DNA from: Prevotellaceae bacterium
Lineage (GTDB): Bacteria > Bacteroidota > Bacteroidia > Bacteroidales > UBA932
Direction: 5' to 3'
NCBI GenBank assembly: GCA_031273285.1
Contig: JAISSE010000223.1
Coordinates: 1 to 7,193 of the forward strand
DNA: 7,193 bases
The translations under genes and the position numbers were made by a program. Below are positions 1 to 6,412 of the stretch, one piece after another. Position 1 is the first letter of the stretch, and every line of letters starts with the position of its first letter. The notes under the pieces were generated by a model, which was not told where the DNA came from, searched no databases, and saw only the letters and a list, made by a program, of their open reading frames with translations.

Positions 1-80
1 AATCGTGCCAAACAGTTAAAATCTTCGCAATTAACCGCTTTTTCTCCCGTCGACCCGCTATGTGTGCTTAAACATTTCAT
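1..80 (-). CDS. Possible 5' end of an unidentified gene leaving the window
   Basis: An ATG at 80-78 opens a minus-strand reading frame that stays open for 26 codons to the window edge. The visible peptide begins MKCLSTHSGS, contains three cysteines (residues 3, 18 and 23), and shows neither a signal peptide nor a domain I recognise. Support comes from position: a Bacteroidota-type promoter lies at 106-133, which would give a leader of about 20 nt. No clear Shine-Dalgarno sequence precedes the ATG, which is common in this phylum. Twenty-six open codons are weak evidence on their own, so the gene could be spurious. The product cannot be named from this fragment. Confidence 0.3.
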   Translation of the reverse strand, partial: MKCLSTHSGSTGEKAVNCEDFNCLAR

Positions 81-105
81 GCTTATAACTGTTATCTTTA
101 TTCCG

Positions 106-133
106 CAAAATTATATTAAAATTTCGGGGCAAA
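106..133 (-). promoter_or_regulatory. Candidate Bacteroidota-type promoter reading toward the left edge
   Basis: On the minus strand TTTG (133-130) is followed after 16 nt by TAATTTTG (113-106), a full match to the TAnnTTTG -7 element of Bacteroidota primary-sigma promoters. Transcription would start near 100 and lead into the ATG at 80. The 16-nt spacer is shorter than the 19 nt seen before parA in this window. The surrounding DNA is AT-rich, so a chance match is possible. Confidence 0.4.
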
Positions 134-165
134 GATATAAATAATTTTTTATATCCGCGAAATTT

Positions 166-213
166 TTTTTCATCTACGAACTTTTTCATCCACGAACTTT
201 TTTATCCACGAAT
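166..213. repeat. Tandem 16-bp repeat, three units
   Basis: Three adjoining 16-mers: TTTTTCATCTACGAAC (166-181), TTTTTCATCCACGAAC (182-197) and TTTTTTATCCACGAAT (198-213). Units 1 and 2 differ at one base, units 2 and 3 at two. A degenerate relative containing ATATCCGCGAA lies just before (about 145-161), and shortened units ending in CACGAA follow at 214-221 and 222-230. The array is non-coding. It resembles short CACGAA-rich intergenic repeats I associate with Bacteroidota; its role is unknown. Confidence 0.75.
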
Positions 214-251
214 TACACGAATAACACGAATTTTTTTTAATTTTTCTCGAA

Positions 252-324
252 TTTTCACGAATGAAAATTCCTTCGGATTTTTTTCGCTTCGCGCTCTTCG
301 TCGTTCATAGTTCATAGTTCATAG
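252..324. repeat. Compound intergenic repeat, copy A
   Basis: This 73-bp segment matches 420-494 block by block. The blocks are a TTTTCACGAAT word, an A-run leading into TCCTTCGGA, a T-run, a CGCTTCGCGCTCTTCG block, and heptamers. The heptamer part is three perfect copies of TTCATAG (304-324). The central TCC-TTC-GGA hairpin is weaker than in copy B because of an extra T in the left arm (268-271). Confidence 0.75.
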
Positions 325-419
325 GCATTGTACAAAAATAAACCGGCAGTTTACAACTGCTGATGCTCGGATAAAATTAAAACGGTTATATCCGGCTTTT
401 GATGATTAACATAACACTA

Positions 420-494
420 TTTCCACGAATTAAAAAATCCTTCGGATTTTTTTTCGCTTCGTGCTCTTCGCCGTTCATAGTTCATCGTTTATAG
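420..494. repeat. Compound intergenic repeat, copy B
   Basis: Second copy of the repeat at 252-324, in the same orientation and about 168 bp away, with the same order of blocks. The heptamer part has diverged (TTCATAG, TTCATCG, TTTATAG at 474-494), and the purine/pyrimidine block reads CGCTTCGTGCTCTTCG. It starts two bases beyond the stop codon of the DUF5683 gene, so it forms that gene's 3' flank. Confidence 0.75.
432..452 (-). terminator. Hairpin with T-tract, likely end of the parAB transcript
   Basis: AAAAAATCC (432-440) pairs with GGATTTTTT (444-452) across the loop TTC, giving a 9-bp stem. Read on the minus strand, it lies 44-66 nt past the stop codon of the DUF5683 gene and ends in six T residues. 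The plus-strand reading ends in eight T residues, so it could work in both directions. The stem is AT-rich, with only two G-C pairs, so efficiency is uncertain. It is also the core of repeat copy B. Confidence 0.5.
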
Positions 495-495
495 T

Positions 496-1398
496 TCACT
501 TGATGTTTATTGTCAGGTTAAGTCCTATTGCGGGCATATTTCCCTGCGCATAGTTTGTAGGCGATATTATTGAAGGAGAGAGATTAAAAGCCAAATCCTC
601 GCTTACGTCGAAATTGCTAAGCTGTGCGAAGACGGTAGCATCGATTACGTTCACGGCATACCACAGAGCTATCCACATAACGGCATAATCCCTGCTTCGT
701 CGGAAACTGTCCCTGTAGTTTTTCAGACTTTGCAGCGACAGGCGTCCGCTAAATTCGCTTGGAGTATCGGTCTGACCCTGTGTATAGGCATATTCGATAT
801 TGTAAGCATCGCGATAGCGTGTATATTGCATATTGTTAAGGCTCAGCCAGTATCCCGTAAAAGCAAAGCCTCCGTACACAAGCGGTATTTTCCAGTAATC
901 CCCGTTATAAGCCTGTCCGAGACCCGGCAGGAAAGTCGAATAAAGAGTGGCTTTTATCGGGACAATGCCTTTTCTGTGAGTTTTGTAGCTTGCAATGCCG
1001 TCGATCAGGCTTCCCAGATATACCATACCTGCGCCGGCGTAGTAAAAGTTGCTTTGAGTTTTGTATTTTTGGTCTCCCGTCTTTTTGTACAGCGATTTAC
1101 TGTGCGCTCCGCCGTAAATCATAGCCGCTCCCGCGCCGTAAATCACGGGTATTTTCCAGTACTGCCTGTTGTATGCCTGCGAATAGCCCGGCACAACCAT
1201 CGATGCCACAGCTATTTTACCAATCGAAAGAGAATCAATGCCCCGAAGTCCCTTGATATAACTTTTGCGCGGTTCTTTGATTTCCACAACCGCCGGTTCC
1301 TCCGGATTTTCCACTGTTGACATCTCTGTTATTCTTTGAGAATACGAAATTACAGGAATGAAAACACAAAGAAGTACGCTTGTTATTACTTCTCTCAC
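496..1398 (-). CDS. DUF5683-type membrane protein with internal duplication
   Basis: A 300-residue protein of unknown function. The start is GTG; the next in-frame Met (residue 26) would remove the hydrophobic signal-like segment (about 5-19, then SYSQ), so GTG is preferred. Residues 69-87 read PGYSQAYNRQYWKIPVIYG and residues 157-175 read PGLGQAYNGDYWKIPLVYG, so the core motif occurs twice. Each copy is followed by a second hydrophobic segment with an Ile-Asp pair (IDG at 132-134, IDA at 252-254). Only the second copy keeps YRDAY (195-199), the FRRSRD stretch (232-237) and NFD (262-264), which I recognise from the DUF5683 family; the first copy looks degenerate. An envelope location is inferred. 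The gene begins 6 bp after parB, in the same frame, and probably shares its transcript. The family assignment comes from memory of the motif. Confidence 0.85.
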   Translation of the reverse strand: MREVITSVLLCVFIPVISYSQRITEMSTVENPEEPAVVEIKEPRKSYIKGLRGIDSLSIGKIAVASMVVPGYSQAYNRQYWKIPVIYGAGAAMIYGGAHSKSLYKKTGDQKYKTQSNFYYAGAGMVYLGSLIDGIASYKTHRKGIVPIKATLYSTFLPGLGQAYNGDYWKIPLVYGGFAFTGYWLSLNNMQYTRYRDAYNIEYAYTQGQTDTPSEFSGRLSLQSLKNYRDSFRRSRDYAVMWIALWYAVNVIDATVFAQLSNFDVSEDLAFNLSPSIISPTNYAQGNMPAIGLNLTINIK

Positions 1399-1404
1399 TA
1401 TCGT

Positions 1405-2289
1405 TTAAATACTTAGATTCTTGATAAATGCCTCTATTTCTTCTTCGGATGCGTAGTTTATGACAATGCTTCCACCTTCTCCGTTTTTGTTTCGTTTGAA
1501 CTGTATTTTGTTGTTGAATTTTGCGTCGAGCAACTCCAGCAGCAGACAGAATCTGTCCGACAGTTCTTCCTGACGGGAGTCTTCGGGTTTGTGTTTTGTG
1601 TCCTTTTTTTCCGTCATTTTCCGGGTAATTTCCTCAATCTGCCGCACCGACAAGCCTTCTTCGATGATTCGTTTTGCAAGTTTCTTCCGGATTTTCGGGT
1701 TAGTCAGTCCTGAAAGCGGTTTTGCATGTCCCATGGATATGATACCGTCTTTTATTGCCTGTTGAATTTCGTCGTCCAAAGTCAGCAGTCGCAGATAGTT
1801 GGAAACCGTGGAACGCGGCATTCCGACTCTTTCGCCAAGCGTTACCTGAGTCAGAGCGCATTCGGTCATCAGACGGTTGTAGCTCAGCGCTATTTCGATG
1901 GCATTCAGATCTTTTCTATGGATATTTTCGATAAGAGCCATTTCGAGGGTTTCCTGATCATTGGCTGTTCGGATGTATGCCGGAACAGTTGTCAGACCTG
2001 CCGCCTGCGCCGCCCTGAAACGTCTTTCTCCGCTGATTATCTGATATTCCTCGTATCCTGTTTCCCTTAAAGTGAGAGGCTGTATTATTCCGTGGATTTT
2101 GATGGAGTCGGCTAATTCCTGCAAAGATGTTTCGTCGAAGGACGTTCGCGGCTGACCCGGATTTGCTTTGATTTTGCTTATTTCGATTTCGTAGTTTTCT
2201 ACCGAAACGGGAATATCCTTACCGTGTTCCGTTGAATCGGTGCTTATCAAAGCTCCCAAACCTTTTCCTAAAGCATTTTTTTTTGGCAT
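1405..2289 (-). CDS. parB: Chromosome-partitioning protein ParB (Spo0J family)
   Basis: ParB binds parS sites, loads onto DNA as a CTP-dependent clamp and stimulates the ParA ATPase, helping to segregate and organise the replication origin region. The order of parts is typical of the family. A basic N-terminus with GKGLGALI (8-15) is the kind of segment that contacts ParA. NPGQPR (43-48) follows, then the CTP-binding motif GERRFRAA (87-94) and ENIHRKDLN (121-129). A helix-turn-helix covers about 147-170 (TQVTLGERVGMPRSTVSNYL). After it come GHAKPL (187-192) and a C-terminal dimerisation segment to residue 294. Length is normal for chromosomal ParB. It follows parA with a 27-bp gap and is followed at once by the DUF5683 gene. 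No parS site is visible in the window. Confidence 0.97.
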   Translation of the reverse strand: MPKKNALGKGLGALISTDSTEHGKDIPVSVENYEIEISKIKANPGQPRTSFDETSLQELADSIKIHGIIQPLTLRETGYEEYQIISGERRFRAAQAAGLTTVPAYIRTANDQETLEMALIENIHRKDLNAIEIALSYNRLMTECALTQVTLGERVGMPRSTVSNYLRLLTLDDEIQQAIKDGIISMGHAKPLSGLTNPKIRKKLAKRIIEEGLSVRQIEEITRKMTEKKDTKHKPEDSRQEELSDRFCLLLELLDAKFNNKIQFKRNKNGEGGSIVINYASEEEIEAFIKNLSI

Positions 2290-2301
2290 GATTTAAAATT
2301 C

Positions 2302-2311
2302 TAACCGGTTA
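2302..2311. promoter_or_regulatory. 10-bp perfect palindrome between parA and parB
   Basis: TAACCGGTTA is a perfect palindrome in the 27-bp gap, ending 5 bp past the parA stop codon. It might be a small operator or have no function. It does not resemble the usual parS sequence (TGTTTCACGTGAAACA). Confidence 0.25.
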
Positions 2312-2316
2312 ATATA

Positions 2317-3099
2317 TTAGCTTTTTGCCTCCGTATGGCTGTTATTCTGGATAATTTCCTTTGCCATGTTCAGATAGTTGGCGGTTCCTATTGATGATGC
2401 GTCATACAGAATCACCGGTTTTCCGAATGACGGCGATTCTCCAAGTTTGACATTACGCTGAATCACAGTCTGGAACACCATTTTCCCGAAATGTCGCCGT
2501 ACTTCGTCGACAACCTGATTTGCCAGACGCAGCCGGACGTCGTACATCGTCAGCAGAAATCCTTCTATTGCGAGTTTGGTATTCAGGCGAGCCTGAATGA
2601 GTTTCACCGTATTGAGCAGTTTACCCAAGCCTTCGAGCGCAAAATATTCACACTGAACGGGTATGATCACCGAATCCGCGGCAGTCAGCGCATTGACCGT
2701 GATAAGTCCGAGCGACGGCGAGCAGTCGATAAAAATATAGTCGTACTGACCTCTGACTTTTTCGATTACCGATTTCATAATCTTTTCCCTGTCGGGAAGA
2801 TTAAGCATTTCTATTTCGGCTCCAACCAAATCAATATGAGAGGATATGAGGTCGAAACCTTTTATCGCCGTATTGAGTATCGATTCCTTTGCGGTCGATT
2901 TTCCGATTAAACACTCGTAAATGCTGTTGTGTACGGTATTAACGTCAAAACCCATTCCTGACGAAGCGTTTGCCTGAGGGTCGGCGTCAATGAGCAGCAC
3001 TTTCTTTTCCAGCACGGCTAAACTCGCCGCAACGTTTATGGCTGTGGTGGTTTTTCCCACTCCGCCTTTCTGATTTACTATAGCAACTATTTTTCCCAT
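2317..3099 (-). CDS. parA: Chromosome-partitioning ATPase ParA (Soj family)
   Basis: ParA is a deviant-Walker ATPase that binds DNA non-specifically as an ATP dimer and is released by ParB, driving separation of replicated origins. The deviant Walker A motif KGGVGKTT occupies 11-18, with the signature lysine at 11. Switch I contains LLIDADPQAN (35-44, aspartates 38 and 40), and Walker B is IFIDCSPSLG (122-131, Asp125). FALEGLGKLL (153-162) and the C-terminal NVKLGESPSFGKPV (216-229) match the chromosomal Soj type, not plasmid ParA proteins with an added N-terminal DNA-binding domain. The 260-residue length is normal. It is the first gene of the parA-parB-DUF5683 cluster, with a promoter candidate about 70-100 bp upstream. 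Confidence 0.97.
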   Translation of the reverse strand: MGKIVAIVNQKGGVGKTTTAINVAASLAVLEKKVLLIDADPQANASSGMGFDVNTVHNSIYECLIGKSTAKESILNTAIKGFDLISSHIDLVGAEIEMLNLPDREKIMKSVIEKVRGQYDYIFIDCSPSLGLITVNALTAADSVIIPVQCEYFALEGLGKLLNTVKLIQARLNTKLAIEGFLLTMYDVRLRLANQVVDEVRRHFGKMVFQTVIQRNVKLGESPSFGKPVILYDASSIGTANYLNMAKEIIQNNSHTEAKS

Positions 3100-3166
3100 A
3101 TTATATTTCTTCTAAATTCGTTGTATAAGATAACAAGCTTTTATAAAAACTTCCAATAAAATGCCG

Positions 3167-3197
3167 CAAATTTACCAATTCTTTTTGAATATATCAA
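3167..3197 (-). promoter_or_regulatory. Candidate promoter of the parA-parB operon
   Basis: In the 121-bp gap between the MATE gene and parA, TTGA (3197-3194) is followed after exactly 19 nt by TAAATTTG (3174-3167), a full match to the TAnnTTTG -7 element of Bacteroidota. Transcription would start near 3160, giving a leader of about 60 nt. A dyad CAATTAT/ATAATTG (3195-3201 and 3210-3216) overlaps the upstream element. It lacks a following T-tract, so it could be an operator or a weak end for the MATE transcript. Confidence 0.5.
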
Positions 3198-3220
3198 TTA
3201 TATCCGTAAATAATTGTATA

Positions 3221-4555
3221 TTAGTCCCTGAATTTTCGAAATTGACCGATTAACACAATGGCTGTAACGACTGTGGAGACAAAATCGGCGATGGGAATAC
3301 TTATCCATATCCCCAAAGTTCCCAAAAATCGCGGGAGAACAATCAGGCACGGAATCAAAAAAAGCACCTGCCTTGTCATCGACAGAAAGATGGCTTTTTT
3401 CGACATCCCGACGGACATGAAAAAATTGGTTGCAACCATCTGAAAACCTGCCAGCGGAAAAACGGAAAACACCAGTCGCATGCCGTAAACGGATTCGGCT
3501 ATCAGTTCAGGGCGAGTGGTAAAAAGTTTAATCATCAGACTTGGAAATATCTCGCACACAAGAAATCCGAGAGTAGTAACGCCTATCCCGCAGAAAATCG
3601 TGAGTTTGGTTACTTCTGTCACTCTCGAATAGTTTCCGGCTCCGTAATTGTATCCGGCGACGGGCTGCATCCCCTGATTAAATCCCATCACTATCATCAC
3701 GAATATGAAGCTGATACGGTTTATGATGCCGTAAGCTCCGACAGCAAGGTCTCCGCCGTGTTCCCGCATCCCGCGATTTATCAGTATGACTATCAGACAG
3801 GCACAGACATTCATCAGAAAAGGGGACATGCCTATCGACAGTATTTTTTTGACCAGATCCTTTTGCAGTCTGTATATATTTTTGCTGAACCGGATGATAT
3901 TTTTCCTGTTGTGGAAATGTTTCATCTGGAAAACCAGCGATATGGATTGAGACAGAATGGTTGCCCAGGCTGCCCCTCTGATACCCCAGCCGAATGAAAA
4001 TATGAATATCGGATTCAACAGGCAATTGACGGCAACGGACAACAGCGTGGCATACATGGAAATATTGGGGAATCCCGCCGACCGCAATATTGCATTCTGC
4101 CCGAAATATATGTGTGTGATGACATTGCCGATAATAATAATCTCCATGTAATCACGGGCAAAATCTATTGTATTGTCGCTTGCCCCGAAAAAATAGAGTA
4201 TGGGATTCAAAAGCGGATAACAGACAGCGGAAAACAGAACTCCTATTATGATGTTAAGAACCAAAGTGTTGCCAAGAACTGTATTTGCCGAAGCATAATC
4301 TTTTTGCCCCAATTTTATCGAAACAAGCGAGGAAGCTCCCACTCCCACCAGCGAACCGAAAGCAGCCGCCAGATTCATAAACGGAAATGTTACGGTCAGT
4401 CCGGCGATTGCCAGATGACCCGGTTCAACTCCGTGACCGATAAAAATGCTGTCCGTCACGTTGTACAGCGATGCCGCCGTCATTGCAATGATTGCCGGTA
4501 TGGAATACCGGGTAAGCAATTTTCTGATATTTCCGCTTCCTAATGATAGAGACAT
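3221..4555 (-). CDS. MATE family multidrug/cation antiporter (MepA-like)
   Basis: A 444-residue polytopic inner-membrane protein of normal MATE length, expected to have 12 helices in two halves. MATE proteins export drugs or metabolites in exchange for Na+ or H+; the substrate here cannot be told. The N-terminal pattern SIPAIIAMTAASLYNVTDSI (18-37) followed by FIGHGV is typical of the branch containing MepA. Other hallmarks are LRSAGFPN (157-164), NPIFIF (181-186) and, in the second half, GFNQGMQPVAGYNYGAGNYS (291-310). The two halves join near 213-235, a basic stretch. The gene starts 24 bp after dnaJ and is therefore probably cotranscribed with grpE-dnaJ. No Shine-Dalgarno sequence is evident. 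The branch assignment is from motif memory. Confidence 0.93.
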   Translation of the reverse strand: MSLSLGSGNIRKLLTRYSIPAIIAMTAASLYNVTDSIFIGHGVEPGHLAIAGLTVTFPFMNLAAAFGSLVGVGASSLVSIKLGQKDYASANTVLGNTLVLNIIIGVLFSAVCYPLLNPILYFFGASDNTIDFARDYMEIIIIGNVITHIYFGQNAILRSAGFPNISMYATLLSVAVNCLLNPIFIFSFGWGIRGAAWATILSQSISLVFQMKHFHNRKNIIRFSKNIYRLQKDLVKKILSIGMSPFLMNVCACLIVILINRGMREHGGDLAVGAYGIINRISFIFVMIVMGFNQGMQPVAGYNYGAGNYSRVTEVTKLTIFCGIGVTTLGFLVCEIFPSLMIKLFTTRPELIAESVYGMRLVFSVFPLAGFQMVATNFFMSVGMSKKAIFLSMTRQVLFLIPCLIVLPRFLGTLGIWISIPIADFVSTVVTAIVLIGQFRKFRD

Positions 4556-4579
4556 GCGACTGATCTTGGGAACCGGGAA

Positions 4580-5728
4580 CTACTGGAACATGCTTTTCAG
4601 CCGTTCAAAGAAATTCTTGTCCTGTTTTGAGGGATTGGGTCGGAAATTCTCCGATTTCAGAAAACTTTCCATCATTTGTTCTTCTTCTTTCGAGAGTTTT
4701 TGCGGCGTCCACAAATTTATGTAAACCAGAAGGTCGCCCGTTTCGTAACCGTTGATGTCCGGCACTCCTTTGCCTTTCAGTCGCAGCACTTTGCCCGATT
4801 GAGTTCCGGGGTCTATCCTGATTTTCACTTTTCCGGTAACCGTAGGCACTTCGACGGATGCTCCCAGAACCGCTTGCGGGATGCTTATATACAGGGAATA
4901 AATCAAATCGTTCTCGTCTCTGATTAATTCCTCGTCTTTTTCTTCGTTAATCAAAACCAGCAGGTCGCCGTTCACTCCTCCTCTGCGAGCGGCGTTGCCT
5001 TTTCCCGAAATGTTCAGCTGCATGCCGTCGCTTACTCCCGGCGGTATCCGGAAAACAACGTTTTCTTCCTTTTTCACAGTGCCTTCGCCATGACAAGCGG
5101 TGCAAAGTTCGGTGATTTTTTTCCCTTCGCCGTGGCATTGAGGGCAGATTGAAGTACTCTGCATTGCGCCGAATATCGTGTTTGCCATTTTTGTAACATG
5201 TCCGCGACCGTTACACGTCGGGCAGGTGCTTATGCTTGACTGGCTTTTCGCTCCCGTTCCGCCGCAAACCTCGCATTTGCCGAGAACGGGGACTTTCAGT
5301 CTTTTTTCGACTCCTTCGACAACGTCTTTGAGGTCAACTTTCACTCTGATACGCACATCCGACCCTCGCCGCATGGGTTCCGATCTTCTGCCGCCACCGC
5401 CGCCGCCGAAGTTGCCGAATCCTCCGAAACTGCCGAATCCGAAAATATCTCCGAACTTCGAAAATATGTCTTCCATATCAAATTCGGTAGCGCCGCTAAA
5501 GCCGCCGGGAGCATTGTGTCCGAATTGGTCGTACCGCGCTTTTTTGTCGGGATTGCTAAGTATGTCGTATGCTTCGGCAGCTTCCTTGAATTTTTCTTCG
5601 GCTTCCTTGTTGCCGGGATTTTTGTCGGGATGATATTTCAAAGCCATTTGCCGGTAGGCTTTCTTTATTTCATCCGGAGTGGAATTTTTCGACACTCCCA
5701 AGATTTCGTAATAGTCTCGTTTTGTCAT
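4580..5728 (-). CDS. dnaJ: Chaperone protein DnaJ (Hsp40, class I)
   Basis: DnaJ brings unfolded clients to DnaK in the cytoplasm and stimulates its ATPase. All class I domains are present. The J-domain (about 4-68) has the catalytic HPD at 33-35. A Gly/Phe-rich linker (about 75-113) ends in a run of glycines. The zinc-binding region has four motifs: CEVCGGTG (152-159), CPTCNGRG (169-176), CPQCHGEG (195-202) and CTACHGEG (209-216). C-terminal client-binding domains follow to residue 382, with [10 protein letters not shown] (229-238) and GDLLV twice (254-258 and 331-335). Length is normal. The gene lies 11 bp downstream of grpE; dnaK is not in the window. In the gap a 4-codon frame (5739-5725) ends in a TGA overlapping the dnaJ ATG. 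Confidence 0.98.
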   Translation of the reverse strand: MTKRDYYEILGVSKNSTPDEIKKAYRQMALKYHPDKNPGNKEAEEKFKEAAEAYDILSNPDKKARYDQFGHNAPGGFSGATEFDMEDIFSKFGDIFGFGSFGGFGNFGGGGGGRRSEPMRRGSDVRIRVKVDLKDVVEGVEKRLKVPVLGKCEVCGGTGAKSQSSISTCPTCNGRGHVTKMANTIFGAMQSTSICPQCHGEGKKITELCTACHGEGTVKKEENVVFRIPPGVSDGMQLNISGKGNAARRGGVNGDLLVLINEEKDEELIRDENDLIYSLYISIPQAVLGASVEVPTVTGKVKIRIDPGTQSGKVLRLKGKGVPDINGYETGDLLVYINLWTPQKLSKEEEQMMESFLKSENFRPNPSKQDKNFFERLKSMFQ

Positions 5729-5739
5729 CTGTCTGTCAT

Positions 5740-6309
5740 TTATTCTCCGATTACAACTTTAGGATGTCGAATTATTTTTTCGTTAAGCGAATACCCTTTT
5801 TGAGTTACGTCGATAATTTTTCCGACCTGCTCGTCCGTTCCCTTGATTTTGGCTATAGCTTCGTGAATATCAGGGTCAAAATCCACTCCGACAGGATTGA
5901 TTTCGGCAAGTCCCCTGCTTTCCAGTATTGACTTGAATTTGCCGTAAATCAGTTTTGTACCTTCCAGTATGGCTTCGATTGAATCGGACGAACTCATCAC
6001 ATCCATTGCACGGTCGAAGTCGTCAATAACAGGAAGCAAATCTTTCAAAATATCTTCACCCGCAGTTTTTATAAGCTCAAATCTCTCTTTAAGCGTGCGT
6101 TTGCGATAATTGTCAAATTCTGCCGAAAGTCTCAGATATCTGTCCTGAAATTCTGCCAATTTTTCAGTAAGTTCGGACAATTGACTCTCTTTATCGTCAT
6201 CCGAACCGTCTTCAATAACATTTTTATCGACATTTTCCTTGATGTCCGAATCTTCAATACTGTTGCTAACTTCTTCGTTTTCTATTTCTTCGCGCCTGTT
6301 TTCTTCCAT
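5740..6309 (-). CDS. grpE: Nucleotide exchange factor GrpE
   Basis: GrpE is a dimeric cochaperone that releases ADP from DnaK and so resets the DnaK-DnaJ cycle. The first 45 or so residues are acidic and low-complexity, as is common and poorly conserved in GrpE. A long helix or coiled coil follows (about 42-100), with the family pattern [15 protein letters not shown] (57-71) and [12 protein letters not shown] (91-102). The C-terminal beta domain contains [12 protein letters not shown] (141-152), [16 protein letters not shown] (172-187) and a short tail. The total of 189 residues is normal. It is the first gene of the grpE-dnaJ-MATE cluster. The upstream region carries a dyad and promoter-like elements, so heat-shock or other stress control probably acts there. 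Confidence 0.97.
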   Translation of the reverse strand: MEENRREEIENEEVSNSIEDSDIKENVDKNVIEDGSDDDKESQLSELTEKLAEFQDRYLRLSAEFDNYRKRTLKERFELIKTAGEDILKDLLPVIDDFDRAMDVMSSSDSIEAILEGTKLIYGKFKSILESRGLAEINPVGVDFDPDIHEAIAKIKGTDEQVGKIIDVTQKGYSLNEKIIRHPKVVIGE

Positions 6310-6333
6310 TTCTTTTTACATTTTTGTTAAATC

Positions 6334-6364
6334 CCGAATTAAACCGCAGAAAGGCTACTGCAAA
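6334..6364 (-). promoter_or_regulatory. Alternative Bacteroidota-type promoter for grpE (weak -7)
   Basis: TTTG (6364-6361) and TAATTCGG (6341-6334) are separated by 19 nt, the same spacing as the parA promoter candidate. The -7 element matches TAnnTTTG at only four of its six fixed positions. It overlaps the sigma-54-like sequence, so both readings compete for the same DNA and only a mapped transcription start can separate them. Confidence 0.3.
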
Positions 6365-6374
6365 AAAATTGCCA
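6359..6374 (-). promoter_or_regulatory. Sigma-54-like (-24/-12) promoter upstream of grpE
   Basis: The minus strand reads TGGCAATTTTTTTGCA from 6374 to 6359. The invariant GG (6373-6372) and GC (6361-6360) are exactly 10 nt apart, and the flanking bases match the consensus TGGCA-N-TTGCA. Transcription would begin near 6348, giving a leader of about 39 nt before the grpE ATG. This fits the geometry of RpoN promoters. Whether this organism has RpoN, and whether it acts here, is not shown by the window; the run of T makes chance agreement easier. Confidence 0.4.
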
Positions 6375-6386
6375 CATGTGTAAAAC

Positions 6387-6401
6387 CTGACAAATTGACA
6401 G
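6387..6401. promoter_or_regulatory. 15-bp dyad, possible operator of grpE-dnaJ
   Basis: CTGACAAATTGACAG is a near-palindrome: 12 of 15 positions agree with its reverse complement, and the three that fail are positions 4, 8 (the centre) and 12. It also reads as two direct TGACA copies 8 bp apart. It sits about 13 bp upstream of the sigma-54-like -24 element. It is not the CIRCE sequence of HrcA. It may bind a regulator; which one is unknown. Confidence 0.35.
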
Positions 6402-6412
6402 TAGAAAAGGAA

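Larger units (their letters stand above)
81..495. other. Gene-free, repeat-rich intergenic region
   Basis: About 415 bases without a convincing gene. From left to right it holds a promoter-like sequence (106-133), a tandem 16-mer array (166-213), scattered CACGAA words (to about 261), a compound repeat in two copies (252-324 and 420-494), and a unique stretch between them. That stretch contains a hairpin with 6-bp arms GCAGTT/AACTGC (346-351 and 355-360) and a CGGATA/TATCCG pair (368-373 and 389-394). Open frames here are short and show no recognisable protein. The region separates the end of the parAB operon from whatever lies to the left. Confidence 0.7.

Noticed and set aside
166..324. CRISPR-like array
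   Set aside because: Units are directly adjacent without unique spacers of constant length, and no cas gene is present.
730..1320. A 196-codon plus-strand open frame
   Set aside because: It lies opposite the DUF5683 gene. Its product is rich in Arg, His and Ser with no domain, as expected of an antisense shadow, while the minus-strand product has conserved repeated motifs and a signal peptide.
3195..3216. Rho-independent terminator after the MATE gene
   Set aside because: The 7-bp CAATTAT/ATAATTG stem is almost all A-T and is not followed by a T-tract on the minus strand; kept only as a note in the promoter entry.
3678..4543. Several 79-143 codon frames on both strands
   Set aside because: All are inside the MATE gene in other frames and lack recognisable motifs.
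5178..5633. A 151-codon plus-strand open frame with a proline-rich run
   Set aside because: The proline run is the complement of the Gly-rich linker codons of dnaJ; it is an antisense shadow.
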